Assembly: GCA_000697055.1 (NCBI GenBank)
Contig: JNDT01001824.1
Span: 1-63,013, forward strand
Direction of reading: 5' to 3'
Length of the DNA stretch: 63,013 nt
From: Saksenaea vasiformis B4078
Lineage: Eukaryota; Mucoromycota; Mucoromycetes; Mucorales; Saksenaeaceae
Shown: positions 1-11,024 of the stretch, piece after piece
Layout of the letters: each line of letters begins with the position of its first letter
How positions within the stretch are numbered: the stretch's first letter is position 1
Notes under the pieces: model-generated
What the model saw: only the letters and a program-made list of their open reading frames with translations
The model's database searches: none
What the model was told of the DNA's origin: nothing
Position numbers and translations under genes: made by a program

Positions 1-32
1 CCTCCTCCTCCTCCTCCTCCTCCTCCTCCTCC
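1..32. repeat. (CCT)n microsatellite
   Basis: Uninterrupted CCT trinucleotide repeat at the very start of the window, so its true length to the left is unknown. No reading frame around it shows a recognisable protein. Confidence 0.9.
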
Positions 33-822
33 TTCTCAGGACATGTGTCGCATGTGCGACATGAAGAAACCAAAGGCTGGCTTCTCGACGGTAACACATG
101 GAAAACTTGCAGTATTTGAAATTCTCATGCATTTATCAATGAATAGAGCCAATGGAAACAGTTCAAGCAAGGCGACCGGGTGTGTATCGTACGCTGGCAG
201 ATGGAAGAGGCCGAGGAGCGGCAAAGAATTTATAATAAAAGATTATCGTCGTAAACTCTGGGTCCCAGTTTTTAAAATATCGTGCATGTTTATGAATAGC
301 AATATACTATAGCTGCGTTGACGTCTTCTATGCTGGTTTGTCCTACGTCAACTTAACTGAATTTAGTAGCGGTTATGCGGTCTTGCATAAACTGGTATGT
401 TCAATAGACGTTGTTCAAGTAAGTTTAACTAGACGCCATAGAACCTATACATGTGTGGACTTCATATATTTGAGAAACAGAGGTAGAAATAAAGATGGTA
501 GACAGGTACAACCAAGATATCTGTGAAACTGTTGTATCTTTATTAGATAGATCGTTTACTCGTCTTTGTATGGCTCCTAAATAAAATTAATTTAATATAC
601 TGTGAAGATATGGTGCACAGTACAATATCAAGAGATATTGGAGTAAACAAGATGAGGGTCGCTATTACTGTAATTATTTCATTGCGGGAAGCTCCCAATA
701 ACCATTTATATGGCATTCTGGGTAAAATTCAGGTTTTAGCCTATGTATGAAATACATAAAAGTCGTTAAAATGTAGCACATAAACGAGAATGAACAGTAT
801 GGTGAGAACATACTGAAACGCG
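33..822. other. AT-rich stretch without a recognisable gene
   Basis: Only short open frames (up to about 90 residues), none of which I recognise. Base composition becomes clearly more GC-rich to the right of about 830, where the virus-like segment begins, so the left border of that segment probably lies here. Confidence 0.5.
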
Positions 823-1877
823 TCAACCATAGTAAGTAAGCTGAACGCTGATAACGCGCAGCCACTCCGGGGTCTTCGCGGGGTCCGGGAGGTGATTCGT
901 GGCTATCACGATAGAGCTCTGCGCCACAAACCCCGACCCAGGGCACTCCGGGATGACGATGGTTTCTTTACCGGTGATCGTCTTGATGACTTGACAGTTG
1001 ATAGGACGGTTATCCAGCTGTGCATCCGCACACACGAGAAGGCGGTACCCCGAAACAGCCCCGATCAACTGACCATGGGTGGTAACCCCCGCTTCCTGTC
1101 TGCAACCAATCGTAAGGAATGTAACTAATGGTGCCATCGAACATCCGGTTCAACGCTTGAATCGCAGTTGACTTGCCTGACCCGCCCGGTCCCCACAGCA
1201 TTAGCATCTTGGGCTTGAGGACAGGGTCTAAAGCTATCTCACCTACTAGCCACATGAAGGACATGAGTTCATATACCGACGAGAACAGCTTGCCGATGTA
1301 CCTGGCTACCGGGTTAGCGGGAGCGTTGCGAGACCAAAACCCGGGATGTGCCCAAGGGATGGTTCATACTATTGTATGCCAGCGAGGCCTTGATACGATG
1401 GATAGGAATGGGAGGGTTGATCAGAGGAGGGCACATGCAAAACTCGTAACTGTCGTCATCGACTTGCTTTATCAACAACCGGCACCGATTGACACAGATG
1501 CTCTCGGGTACGTTAACAGCGGTGGTGGTCATGTGGTGTATGAAAGGGATGTAAGGAGCTAGCGCTACGCTGTAATTCACGGGAGCATACATCTTGATTT
1601 TAGCCAAGATTTCTTGAGCGATCGAAGGGCTGGCCACCGACATCCATTGCCCGATCCCTATCGACCATACATACACTGCGTTGTCCACTCGGCACGTATT
1701 GTTGCTAAGGATGTACGCACCGTAAATCAGCTTATGAGCATCACTCATGTCCTCAGGCCTAGTGTCCATTGCCGGGTGAGCTTCCTCGAATTGCGTCGAG
1801 TAACTATAGGATACCGATTTCGAAGTTGACATACTAGATGTTGTTGATTCCTCTTTAACAATCGTTGCACGGGGCAA
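823..1877 (-). pseudogene. Decayed superfamily 3 (D5-like) helicase
   Basis: Three overlapping minus-strand frames together spell out an SF3 helicase core. A Walker A loop (LMLWGPGGSGKST) lies near 1190. A Walker B-type strand (YRLLVCADAQ) lies near 1025. Sensor-1/motif C (SSIVIATNHLPD) lies near 900. The frame changes near 1340 and again near 1110-1137, and the protein stops soon after motif C near 830, so the gene is broken and lacks its C-terminus. SF3 helicases are replication helicases of DNA viruses and plasmids and are not normal nuclear host genes. The neighbouring polymerase fragment on the opposite strand supports a viral or plasmid-like origin. I cannot say which virus group. Codon use and GC content differ from the flanks. 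Confidence 0.75.
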
Positions 1878-2449
1878 TGGATAACACGGCTATATCGATT
1901 CAAGCGCTTACCGTCGAGTTGGGAGACACGGGGACCATCGTGTGAACGGGGTACATGGATAGCGAGACGGAGGTCCAAGTCCGCTACATAGACGCTAAAG
2001 GGGTTGAACCGCCGTGCCGTTGTGACCATTGATAAGCTGCTTCCTAGTTCCCCTGGTGAAGACGATGTCATATGGAGAGGCGAGCTCGCGGATGTAGCGG
2101 ACAAGTGCTATTACGATGTAGGAGGGATATACCTTTCCATTCCATGGATGACCACGCTGCGCCGAGCTTCAAACCAAGGAATCTCAGTAGCGGGTACGTG
2201 CGAGGTAGGGTTATTGTAATGTCGGTTATCTACTAAGTCGAAACGGTGAAGTTCGTGAGACTCGGTATACTGTTTTATTCTTGTGAAAAAGAACGAGGAA
2301 CTATTTTACTAAAAATCCCTCTAGATAACCGAATTCAGCGGAGTGATGTGTGGTACACTTATTAGGAACTGTTGTGTAGCATTGAGTTGTTTGGACACAA
2401 CAGTTATCCACTCACATCCGGTTACCGTCTAGCTCCGCATGCGTTCTAG
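1878..2449. other. Spacer between helicase and polymerase fossils
   Basis: Lies between the divergent helicase (minus) and polymerase (plus). A 71-codon plus-strand frame at 2004-2219 could be remnant N-terminal polymerase or unrelated sequence. I cannot assign it. It may once have held a shared divergent promoter. Confidence 0.3.
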
Positions 2450-3856
2450 GGTACGACGTACGGGTTAGGAGGCGGGTTCCCCACACCTAGCTGCAAGATC
2501 ATCTGTGCCGCTATCACGTGCAGTTGCGAGTATGCCAAGGCGTACTATCGTATGGGCTCGTGTACTTTGGAGAACGCGATGCGTTGCACCGACTCCGAGC
2601 ACATAGCGTATGCTATGCTAGCGGACATCGCACTTCATGACCCGATATGGTGCGTAGGGTATAACGCGTACTCATTTGACAATGTGTGCCTCTTGTACCA
2701 CTTGAACAACAACCCGGTGTACTTGATGAAACTGTATGATGAGTTGAACGCTAGGTTCAGGCGGTTCACCATCCGAGGGTACAAGGGGGTGTCTATGAAT
2801 TATATGATAGACCTTCCCGGTATCAACAACATCGACGTGTTAGCGTACCTGGACAAAGTGTATCATCGCAAGTTCCCCAAGCTAGACATGGGTACGGTGG
2901 GTGAGTGTCTCAGACTTGGAGGGAAAGAGGATGCCGGTACGTACGAAGTGAACCCTTACACAACGGATTGCCTCGATCAGTTGGTCTCGTATAACCTTCG
3001 TGATGCTGAGTTATGCATGAAGACCTTCACCAAGTTAGACTTAAGTGCTCAACTATCCTCGCTGTGCTCCGTGATGAAAGCCCCCATGGTTGATGCTGCT
3101 CGATACCTGACTGGGGTCATGTGTTCGGGGATGCTCTCGTCCTTAGCGCTGTCCAAGGGTAAGTACATAGACTGGGCTACTAGTATGTACACGGTAGACA
3201 GTTACCCTGGTGGGTTAGTGTTGAGCCCTATCAAAGGGCGGCATGACAATGTGGTCATCGTTGACTATAAGTCCATGTATCCTACTTTGATGATTGACGG
3301 TTATATCTCTCATGACAACATCAAGTTGTCACCCTCAGATAACGTTGAAGACGAAGGGACCATTGACTGGGATATGCCTAGTACCACTTTCGGTGTCGAA
3401 GGTAAGAGGGCTACATTCGTTGTCAATGACAGCTGCCTTACCCGGGATATGCTGGTGACCGTGCTGCGCTTCTCTGAAGCGCACCGGAGCAACAAAGTTG
3501 TCCACGTCTCCATCAAAGTGCCACCAACAGTATGTACGGTGCCCTAGGTTTCGAGAATGCCAAGCTGTATAGCCCGTTCGCGTCCGCAAGTGTCACTTTA
3601 GCTGGACGGTGGTGTCTTTCCCTCTCTATAGGTATATTCTGATGTTGTGGTCTGACCATTGTGTATGGCGATACAGACTCGTGCTTTGTCAAGTATGTGA
3701 AGGCTAATGGAGAACAAGGTACCCCTCAAGAGACCGAGGCTAAGGTGGAGATCGCGTTGACGGTGCTTCACCGGGTTTTATCGTACACTCCATTCGCTTC
3801 GATGCGAATGGCCATGGAATCGATGGATTCGGCGGCTAGGGTTATCCCTGCAGCGT
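2450..3856 (+). pseudogene. Decayed family B DNA polymerase
   Basis: Family B DNA polymerase in broken frames. Upstream of the first usable ATG (2552) the same frame reads GGGFPTPSC, the sequence that normally follows the Exo I site, but a TAG at 2447-2449 and a frame change separate it from a possible YD at Exo I. Exo II is visible as VGYNAYSFDN (about 2660) and Exo III as YNLRDAEL (about 2990). Polymerase motif A is DYKSMYPTLMI (about 3265). The frame then slips near 3530, where motif B continues as NSMYGALGF in another frame. A TGA at about 3640 precedes motif C, YGDTDS (3664-3681). The reading frame ends where the Tc1-type element begins. The exonuclease motifs look more like RNA-primed than protein-primed polymerases, but that is an inference. 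No intron borders explain the breaks, so I call it a pseudogene. Confidence 0.85.
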
Positions 3857-4861
3857 TTACCAGCTGGTAGAGCCTCCTTCAGCTTTGATTAAAGCTTTTA
3901 TCCGCTCAGGCATGGATTCGATAAGCTTATTCCATGAATCTGCATCCAAGGAATCTCACGTCTCCTGTAAAAGAATTTCCAATCCGTCAAGCTTTGTAGA
4001 AAACTCAGTCCTCTTTTGTACGCCATCTTTCATTTGCTTCCAAATGTTTTCGATGGGATTAAGGTCTGGTGATTGCGCATGCCAGTCTAACTTTGATATA
4101 TTATTGTTTTGCAGCCACTTTTTTTGCAATATTGCTGTTATGAAGGGGTGCACCATCTTCCATCAGGATTAGTTGTTCATTTCCTTTCCAGAAACGGCGA
4201 AGCGGGCCCTCATATACTTGGTCCACAAAATCCTTAGCTGTCCGTCTGTTCTTGCTTAGGATTACTAGTTCTGATTTCTCACCATAAGGGATGGCACCCT
4301 ATACCATGATAGATGACTTGTTACTTTTGAATGTAGGCGGAAGACATTCGGTGTTGTTCGCTCTGTTTGCAAATCGCCATACACGCGTGACACGGGAGTT
4401 TTTGCCTTTTTCGAAGGATGCTTCATCCGTCCAAACTACCTTTCTCCACTCATTAATAGTCCAGTCTTTATTCTTTTTAGCAAAGTCCAGTCGTCTTTTC
4501 TTGTGAACTTTGCTGAGAAATGGCTTCTTCTTTGCGATATGACTGTGGAATCCTTGTTCATGAAGCGTTCTGCGAACTGTGCGCTCACTGACTTTAACTG
4601 GTAATGCCTTCGTAATCTCACTTAGCGTTGCGCGACGATTCTTCTTCACTATTCTCAGTAGATTGCGAATATCACGTTGCTTAAATTTTTTGGGTCGTCC
4701 AGACCCTGCAGGTCGTTTGACTGTGTGTCGCCTTTCGTAATTATGCAAGACGCGATATACGGTTCTTAAATGTGCTAAAGCCTTATTTGCAATCTCTTTT
4801 GTTTTATACCAGCTTGAGCAAAAGCAACAATTCGAATCTTTTCTTCCTCAGTCAAATGCAT
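3857..4861 (-). pseudogene. Tc1-type transposase, multiply broken
   Basis: Start at 4861 (MHLTEEEK), followed by helix-turn-helix DNA-binding regions, then the catalytic signature WTDEASF, LMEDGAP and NPIENIW. The second Asp and the Glu are separated by 34 residues, the DD34E spacing of the Tc1 subgroup. The usual C-terminal end (EGGSTSW) is present. Visible lesions: a frame change near 4822; TAG replacing the Trp of a conserved VWG at 4299-4301; a frame change in an A7 run near 4125, between the catalytic Asp and Glu; and TGA at 3956-3958. It cannot make an active transposase. Confidence 0.9.
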
Positions 4862-4954
4862 AATATACAAATTTATGAATACAACAACCTTTGGAAGGTC
4901 CGAAAAATTTTGCCAATTTTTTTGTCATGTGATTGTACTTGACCAACAGTGGAA
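3857..4954 (-). mobile_element. Tc1/mariner-type transposon (DD34E), inactive
   Basis: Contains a degraded Tc1 transposase. The upstream (right) end probably lies at a CAGTG tip at 4947-4951, which on the minus strand gives CACTG, a usual Tc1-type terminus, followed by an AT-rich arm. No matching inverted arm is visible at the left. There the transposase stop codon (3857-3859) abuts the polymerase fossil, so the element is probably 3'-truncated or inserted with a deletion. No clear TA duplication is visible. Confidence 0.75.
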
Positions 4955-5579
4955 TGCTAAACGTGGTTTAAGGTACGCGAACGCTGCTACCGTTATGCGA
5001 AACCAGTTTAGGATTTTTGACACAAACATCCACAAATCAAAAGCCACTACCTCGTTACGGATAACGCTCCTGCACAGAAACCTCAAATATATTTCGTTTC
5101 AAAGACATACATGTGTTTATTTCTCTTCGTTCCGCTTTGCAACTAAAAGCAAAGATAAACCTCATAGCTCTTTAGCACGAAGAGACCTCGGCGCCTAGAA
5201 CTAGTGATGCTTATAACAACTTACTATTGGTCAATTTTGCGGATTTGTTTCCTTCACATAGCTGCTGGGATCAACGATGCAAGGGAGGAGGAAACGTTTC
5301 GCGCTGTATGACTTAACTATTAGCCAAGAACAGAAAGTTATTTCATTACTCATTAAGGTAAATGACGCAAAGAAAATTAGGTTGGTGGACCTCAACAAAC
5401 TTTTTTCTCGTCATGCAGCATAACGAATTTTTTAGGGAAAGAAAAAAAGGCGCCATGCCTTTGTAGACTGTGTATTTAGTTTAGGAAGATGGTGTGATAT
5501 ACAATATAAATAACTGTAGATAAGAAAAAAGTCGATGATCCGTTCCAGAACAGGTCATAGATTGCAAGTAGTGAATAGA
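4955..5579. other. No gene seen
   Basis: Only short frames. A 24-nt stretch (5364-5387) matches the exon end/intron start of the ureG gene at 16031-16054 with one mismatch; see findings. Confidence 0.4.
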
Positions 5580-7585
5580 TTAAACTATTTCTCTTTTACA
5601 TACGCGTACACGATATGCCTTTGGACTGACAACAAAACCGTTCCGAGTCATCTTTCCGAGATCTGGGTAGATGGGTTTCCCATTCGCGTCTATTGCTGGT
5701 TCAACGGTGCAAGATCTGAACATGTGGATAAAGAATGACACGAGATTCACTTCAGCCTAATTGATAATCAGTTATTATCACTCAGTTAAAAAAAAAGAGT
5801 CTAGTTTGTATTACCATATGAATGCCGGGACAGAGACGTCTATGTATATAGAGACAGAATTAGCAATGCATTCTTGCAGTAAAGTACGCTTACCTTCCCC
5901 AGCCAAATGTGTAAAGGTCTCGATCATTGGTATTTCCATTTGCAAGAGCACCCATCGGCTTTATATTGTGCATAAAGCGTTCTGGAACGAATTTGTCTGC
6001 GTTCGCAAAGTAACTGTCGCTTGTATGCATGTCAAAAATGTTGTTTATGAGCACTGCTCCTGCAGGGATATGGTATCCTTGGCATTCAACTGGAGTAACA
6101 TGATAACGTTCAGTAACTCAGTTATCCTTTCTCCTGTCCAACACTTACAGTCTTCGCTTGCTGTATGGGGTATACCGTACGGACCAGCAGTACGGTAGCG
6201 GAGACATTCTTTCTGAACGGATATCGTATATGGAAGGGAGTCTCGGTCCGTGTAAGTTGGTAGGCGGCCGTGGGTGCGAACAAAGGCATCGATCTCTTCG
6301 GCCATTTTCCTTTGGACATCGGGATGATAGCAAAGTATCTCCAAGATCCATGCTAGGTGGGCTGCAGTAGTGTCTGTCGCACCTGCAAGCATATCCGCTA
6401 GAGCACGCATAATCTGTATGAGTAACTCTTCCACATAGGATGCTATCATTACTGAACTTACATGCGGTGACAGAGATATCCATGAGATCCAGCCCATATT
6501 CATCTTTGATGTCATACATCCTCTTGACCAGACAATCTTTCCCAGAAGCCAATGACTCCTGTATCAACTGCTTCATCAACGGGTCCCAGTTATTTTCCAT
6601 AAGGTCCTTGTAGCGTCGTTTGGCATTTTTAACGTTGTTGAAGAACGAAGTAATTGGAAGAAATGCCCCGATATCCGCCATGACATCAGCCTCATGAAGC
6701 ATTGCGTCCATATAATGCAACAGACGACGGCAGGACGGCTTATCTAACGATTCAAAACGCAAGCCCAGTAGCGTGCTGGTAACGATATTGAGCGACATCA
6801 GTTTTAGATGATCTGTAGGATCTACACTGCCGTTGATAGCTGTTGCCGATACTAAGCGTTCTATCAGTTCGACAGTTTCGATTTTAGTAGCCGGGTTTTG
6901 CAATGCGATTTCCTTGGATGTGACAACAGATTGCACTAGTTTTCTAATGAGGTCTTTCAGAAGTTTCCTATTATGGGTCTTACGAGCAGCTTTGGTCTTC
7001 CTCCACTTTTTTCCAGGCTGACCATAGGCGATGCCCCTATTTCCATAATCAGCCAAGGTTGACGTAGTTTTCTTAATTACCTTCCACTTTTAGAATAATA
7101 TTCGCAGCAAAAAGTATTGTATGGTCGCATTGAGGTGACACTGCCTCGGGATGCGAAAACTTCATGTGCTAGGTGCGGATCGGCAATGAATATCCATGTC
7201 TGTACACCCAGCTGTAGGCAAATAATTGGTCCTGGTGGAAACAACATGTCATTGTTTAGGTCAACTCAATGCCACCCAAAGAGTCATACCTAGTTGCCTG
7301 TGCCATTGGGAAATTTTCCGCTCGGGGGATTCCAACATAGAGAGAAGATGGCCTTTTTTTTTTAAGGACATGAGTTACTCAGCTATCTACATCATCTCGA
7401 AATGACGTACCAAGATATGGGTAACACGATCCTGGAGAGGGTATCTGTTTTGTTCCAAACGTATCCTTTTTCCTCGCTTTATTGGTAACCACATACGAGA
7501 CCACGCTTGCAACAGCCAAGGCGCCTAATGCTGCTCCCACCCGGGCCGATGTATCAGTTAAATTCAAGATCTTATCAATTGCCAT
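5580..7585 (-). CDS. Cytochrome P450 monooxygenase, multi-exon
   Basis: Haem-thiolate monooxygenase of the ER membrane. The start at 7585 gives an N-terminal membrane anchor (about residues 15-36), then the proline-rich hinge IPSPGSCYPYLG. The I-helix is LAGATDTTAAHL, the K-helix ExxR is KECLR, and the meander is PERF. The haem loop is assembled from FGWGR, an intron, a 25-nt exon (5839-5815) encoding RLCPGIHM, and another intron. The last exon (5756-5580) ends in a basic tail. Other introns have good borders, for example a 44-nt intron before GIAYGQPG. The junction near 6480, between the DLMDIS exon and the RALADM exon, could not be joined cleanly in frame, so one intron is mis-seen or there is a small lesion. 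Substrate unknown. It lies 3.4 kb from urease with no obvious link. Confidence 0.88.
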
Positions 7586-8280
7586 GAAGAAAATTTATGT
7601 ATGGATGAAAAGTAGAAGGGGACAGTATTTATATTTGCAATCTTTTTTTCCATGCAACTGTGGAGCATGATGTTAAAAAGGAAATAACAAATATTACCTG
7701 GCTTTGTCTAGGCAATTGATGCAGGTCTAACAACTCATTTCCTGAGTTTATCAACCGTGTGGAAAACGCTCTTGCCCTGATAAGCCATGCATATTACGTG
7801 CAGAGGTAAAACTTATTGCGAGTCGCACATTGATCCTTTTTGGGACAAGAGCGTATCGTAATGTGGCTAGAAAATGGTAGTGACATGATCTGATAATTCC
7901 CTCTTTTATTTTCTACCTTCCTATACCTCCTCATTTACAGTCCAAAAAGGATACCTTCTGTGGTTATCTAAGCGTCGGATAGCTGCAAACAGGAGTCTTA
8001 CGATGCCGGCTTATACACCTTTCCTATGCATCCGCTTTTCTGGGCTAAGGTACTGTCTTGTACTACAGTCCATTCAAAACTTGCGGTTGTGACAAATAAA
8101 GGGTGGTAAAAGAGTATGCATTGTTACACATTTTACAGTCCTATAGGCAAATTACTAGATCAGAGCGCAATACCGTACGAGTTTCCCATTTGCATATCCG
8201 TAGATCACATTGATGCCATTCTATTTCAGTCGAAGAGAAAAATGCCTTTTTCGTGGGATGAACGCGAAGGGCTGAAGCAG
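7586..8280. other. Upstream region of the P450, no gene seen
   Basis: AT-rich. An AT-rich TATTTATATTT motif lies about 40 bp upstream of the P450 ATG and may belong to its promoter. No coding region is recognised. Confidence 0.35.
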
Positions 8281-9210
8281 TCAAACTTCTGTTATTCCAC
8301 GACAGCTGTGAGATTGAAAACAATGCCTATCGTATCTTTCGAAGTACATCCCCTGAACGAGATTCATTTTCGAACAGCGAGGTGGTAAATAGAACAATAA
8401 TTGAAGATACCAAAAGGAAGAACGAGATAAAAAGATCATCTGTCTTACAACATTTGACGCATTTCCTCTCTTGTGAACCTCCGCGCCATACAGGTCGAAG
8501 TTCTTGTATGCACGGCCTATGGATCCACCGTGTTGGAAAGCCATACTTAGAACAACCGCCAGATTTGGCAGGTCTGTGTTCATGTTCAAAGACCATGCGT
8601 TTTTATTGGACAGCTACGAACCTTGCAAGTTGATAATCCGTCCACCATGTGCAAAAGAGAGATGAGCTATTTATTGTTACGAAACTGATGGTTTTTTTGT
8701 CAAGTTGTACTATCTTATGAAGTCCTTCGTGGAAGTAAGGCCAAAACATGGTAGGATCCCACATGGAAACGACGCTTGGTCTGGATTCTTTGTTCTTAGC
8801 CCACAGCTTCATCATACTTTTACTCGTCAATAATAATGATACAACGGTAAAGAGGTTTAACCGTGGCCTCTGCATAGCACACTTTGCACGACACAGATTG
8901 TTCAAGGCTATAATGTCAATTGATATGAAATGGAACGATGGGATCCATCGTCAACGACCTATAGCACCAGATTCTGCCGTCTAAATATTTGTAACGCCAT
9001 TGAGAAAAAGGAGCAGGCAGTCACTCAGAGATCTATGCAAGTGATCATACGGTCTACCGATAGCCAATTACTTAATTGTGCGTTTGGGAGCAGGTAAAAT
9101 GTGCCAAGCGGCGGTTCCCTGAGGAGGCGTTTGTTGAATAACATCGCGTTAGGTGACCATTCACGAGTAGATACCTGAACAAGGCAAGAAACGGTTCCAC
9201 ATTTTCTCAC
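8281..9210 (-). CDS. Possible multi-exon gene, unrecognised
   Basis: Several minus-strand frames read like protein and are separated by plausible introns. A segment from 9210 contains TREWSPNAMLFNKRLL. One possible exon follows a GTATGA..TTTAG intron (GRIWCYRSLTMDPI). A segment around 8780 contains VSMWDPTMFWPYFHEG, and one around 8500 contains GRAYKNFDLYGAEVHKRG. I could not connect all of them in one frame, and I do not recognise the family. It may be a decayed gene. Confidence 0.3.
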
Positions 9211-9352
9211 CCAATACTTTTCAGAGAAACCACCAGCTAACGAACGTTCTCTTGTTAAGTGTAATGTAATCTTTGCCTATCCGTAAACAGACATGTATGC
9301 AACCGTATGCTCTCGTAGCTGACAAATAAAGTATCGAAGAAGTCGGTTCTTC

Positions 9353-9631
9353 ATGGTGTGGAATCCGGCTAATCCGCAAGAGCCATTAAAAAGAGAGCAG
9401 AGCTTTCATGTTGTGTTCCTGCACACTCCTCCGAATGCCCAGTACGTGTCCGATAGTGATTCTGAACCAGCTATCCAACCGTACTCTGAAGATAGCGATG
9501 GATTGAAGATACTTGATGTCACACGTTTTCACTATCCTTTTTCACAAGGGCTTGCTGAATATGCAAACTTATTTATAGACTCTACCAGAAAAGCGTACAA
9601 CACATTAGTGATCATAACAAGGTGTGGGTAA
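9353..9631 (+). CDS. Hypothetical ORF, 92 codons
   Basis: Open frame with a Ser/Asp-rich central stretch (SDSDSEP) and a more hydrophobic second half. A GT that could serve as a splice donor lies at its end, so it may be a first exon, but no following exon is obvious. Function not recognised. Confidence 0.2.
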   Translation: MVWNPANPQEPLKREQSFHVVFLHTPPNAQYVSDSDSEPAIQPYSEDSDGLKILDVTRFHYPFSQGLAEYANLFIDSTRKAYNTLVIITRCG

Positions 9632-10077
9632 GAAGTGATCATTTCATTTTGGTAGTTGATGTTTTTAATGGCTGGTTGCTACATTGTTTCAACAGTTTCA
9701 GAATCCGCATGACTTATTGCGCCCACAGCTTTTGGCAGAAGGTCACACTTCCCTATTGTTTTAATCTTGATGGATAGAGACTCCGAATGGTCCTTCGTTT
9801 GGACCAGACGATTTGTATTAATTGATGTGAGCCAAGTCAGGTCCACTCTCTCCAATGGGAACCTCAGGAATTACTACTTTTTTTAAAGTGTAGATAAGAC
9901 TGCTTGATGCTAAGAGTGACAACCGCTTGACTTAGTCTGAAATTGTGCTCAATATTTCAAACAAAGATTCTACCGTATCTTTTTGTTGCAGTATCTACCT
10001 CAGCTTATTAAAAATATTCAATGTTTTTTCATAATATCGCTAGATAAAACACAAGACCTTCAAATTGAGATTTTGAA

Positions 10078-10467
10078 CTAATACCCAGAGTGCCCGTTCG
10101 CATGGCAATAGTAAGAAACATAAACACTCCATTGATGCATTGATTTAAGTATCAGTTTAATGAAATCAATGCTGTCAGCGATCGGTTTGGAGCCCACCAA
10201 TTTTTTTTTGTTTCCGTCATGTATCACTTTGCTTGCATAACGGTTGTCTTTCCAGGCACTAGTACTTCTACCAATTTCTGCCATATTAAACGTGCTCCAC
10301 ATGTAATAGCAATTCAGCGTGTGATCAGCAGGAAGCTGCTGTATATACCATGTAAGAGCAGCTGCCCGTCGTCTTTCGTAGCTCAAAGTATCAGGTGATC
10401 TAGGCAACTGAAGTTCTTTTTGGGCCCAAGTCATTAGTAATTTGTTAGTCAGCTCGGATCTTGGCAA
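10078..10467 (-). CDS. Hypothetical ORF, 129 codons
   Basis: Minus-strand frame with protein-like composition. The N-terminal part (LTNKLLMTWAQKELQLP) faintly resembles the CENP-B/Tc5-type helix-turn-helix found in pogo transposases, which would make this a transposase scrap. The rest gives no support, so the family remains open. No stop-free continuation on either side. Confidence 0.25.
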   Translation of the reverse strand: MPRSELTNKLLMTWAQKELQLPRSPDTLSYERRRAAALTWYIQQLPADHTLNCYYMWSTFNMAEIGRSTSAWKDNRYASKVIHDGNKKKLVGSKPIADSIDFIKLILKSMHQWSVYVSYYCHANGHSGY

Positions 10468-11024
10468 AAATTCGGAAGCACAACGGGGACGTTCTCATTT
10501 GGCATTTTATTCAAGCGAAATCCTCTATTTCTGTCAGTCTGAGTTAATTATACTCGATGTATCACAGATCAACTATTATGCAAATGATTCATACCGCGGC
10601 ACCCCGTTAGTTTCGACACTCAGGTTTCCGCGGAACGTCGAAATTTGACTCCATACACGGTTGTACAATTATAACATATAAAGTAGAGCGTGGAAATTGT
10701 TGATATAAGAGAATTGAAGAAAGGTAAGGAAAAAATTATTGAGAGACCACTGTAGCCATGGTTGATCATGATATATAAAGCCAGAATACTTTAATTCGGG
10801 TCGCAGTATGCATATATGCAGTTGTGCGACCTTAGAGCAAATAGCAACATATGTGTCGAGCCTATTGTTGCAGGCTCCGGCTCTGCACCTTCTCGAGCAG
10901 CTATTACTTATTAGACTATGACTTGTGGAAGATGTTTCCCATTTATTATATTTCTGTTATGATGTTGAATAAAGACAAGCGTATGAATAAATTTTTTTTT
11001 GGATATCTAATGAGATGAATGATT

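Noticed and set aside
3310..3589. Minus-strand ORFs over the polymerase
   Set aside because: Shadows of the plus-strand polymerase frame, which carries the family motifs.
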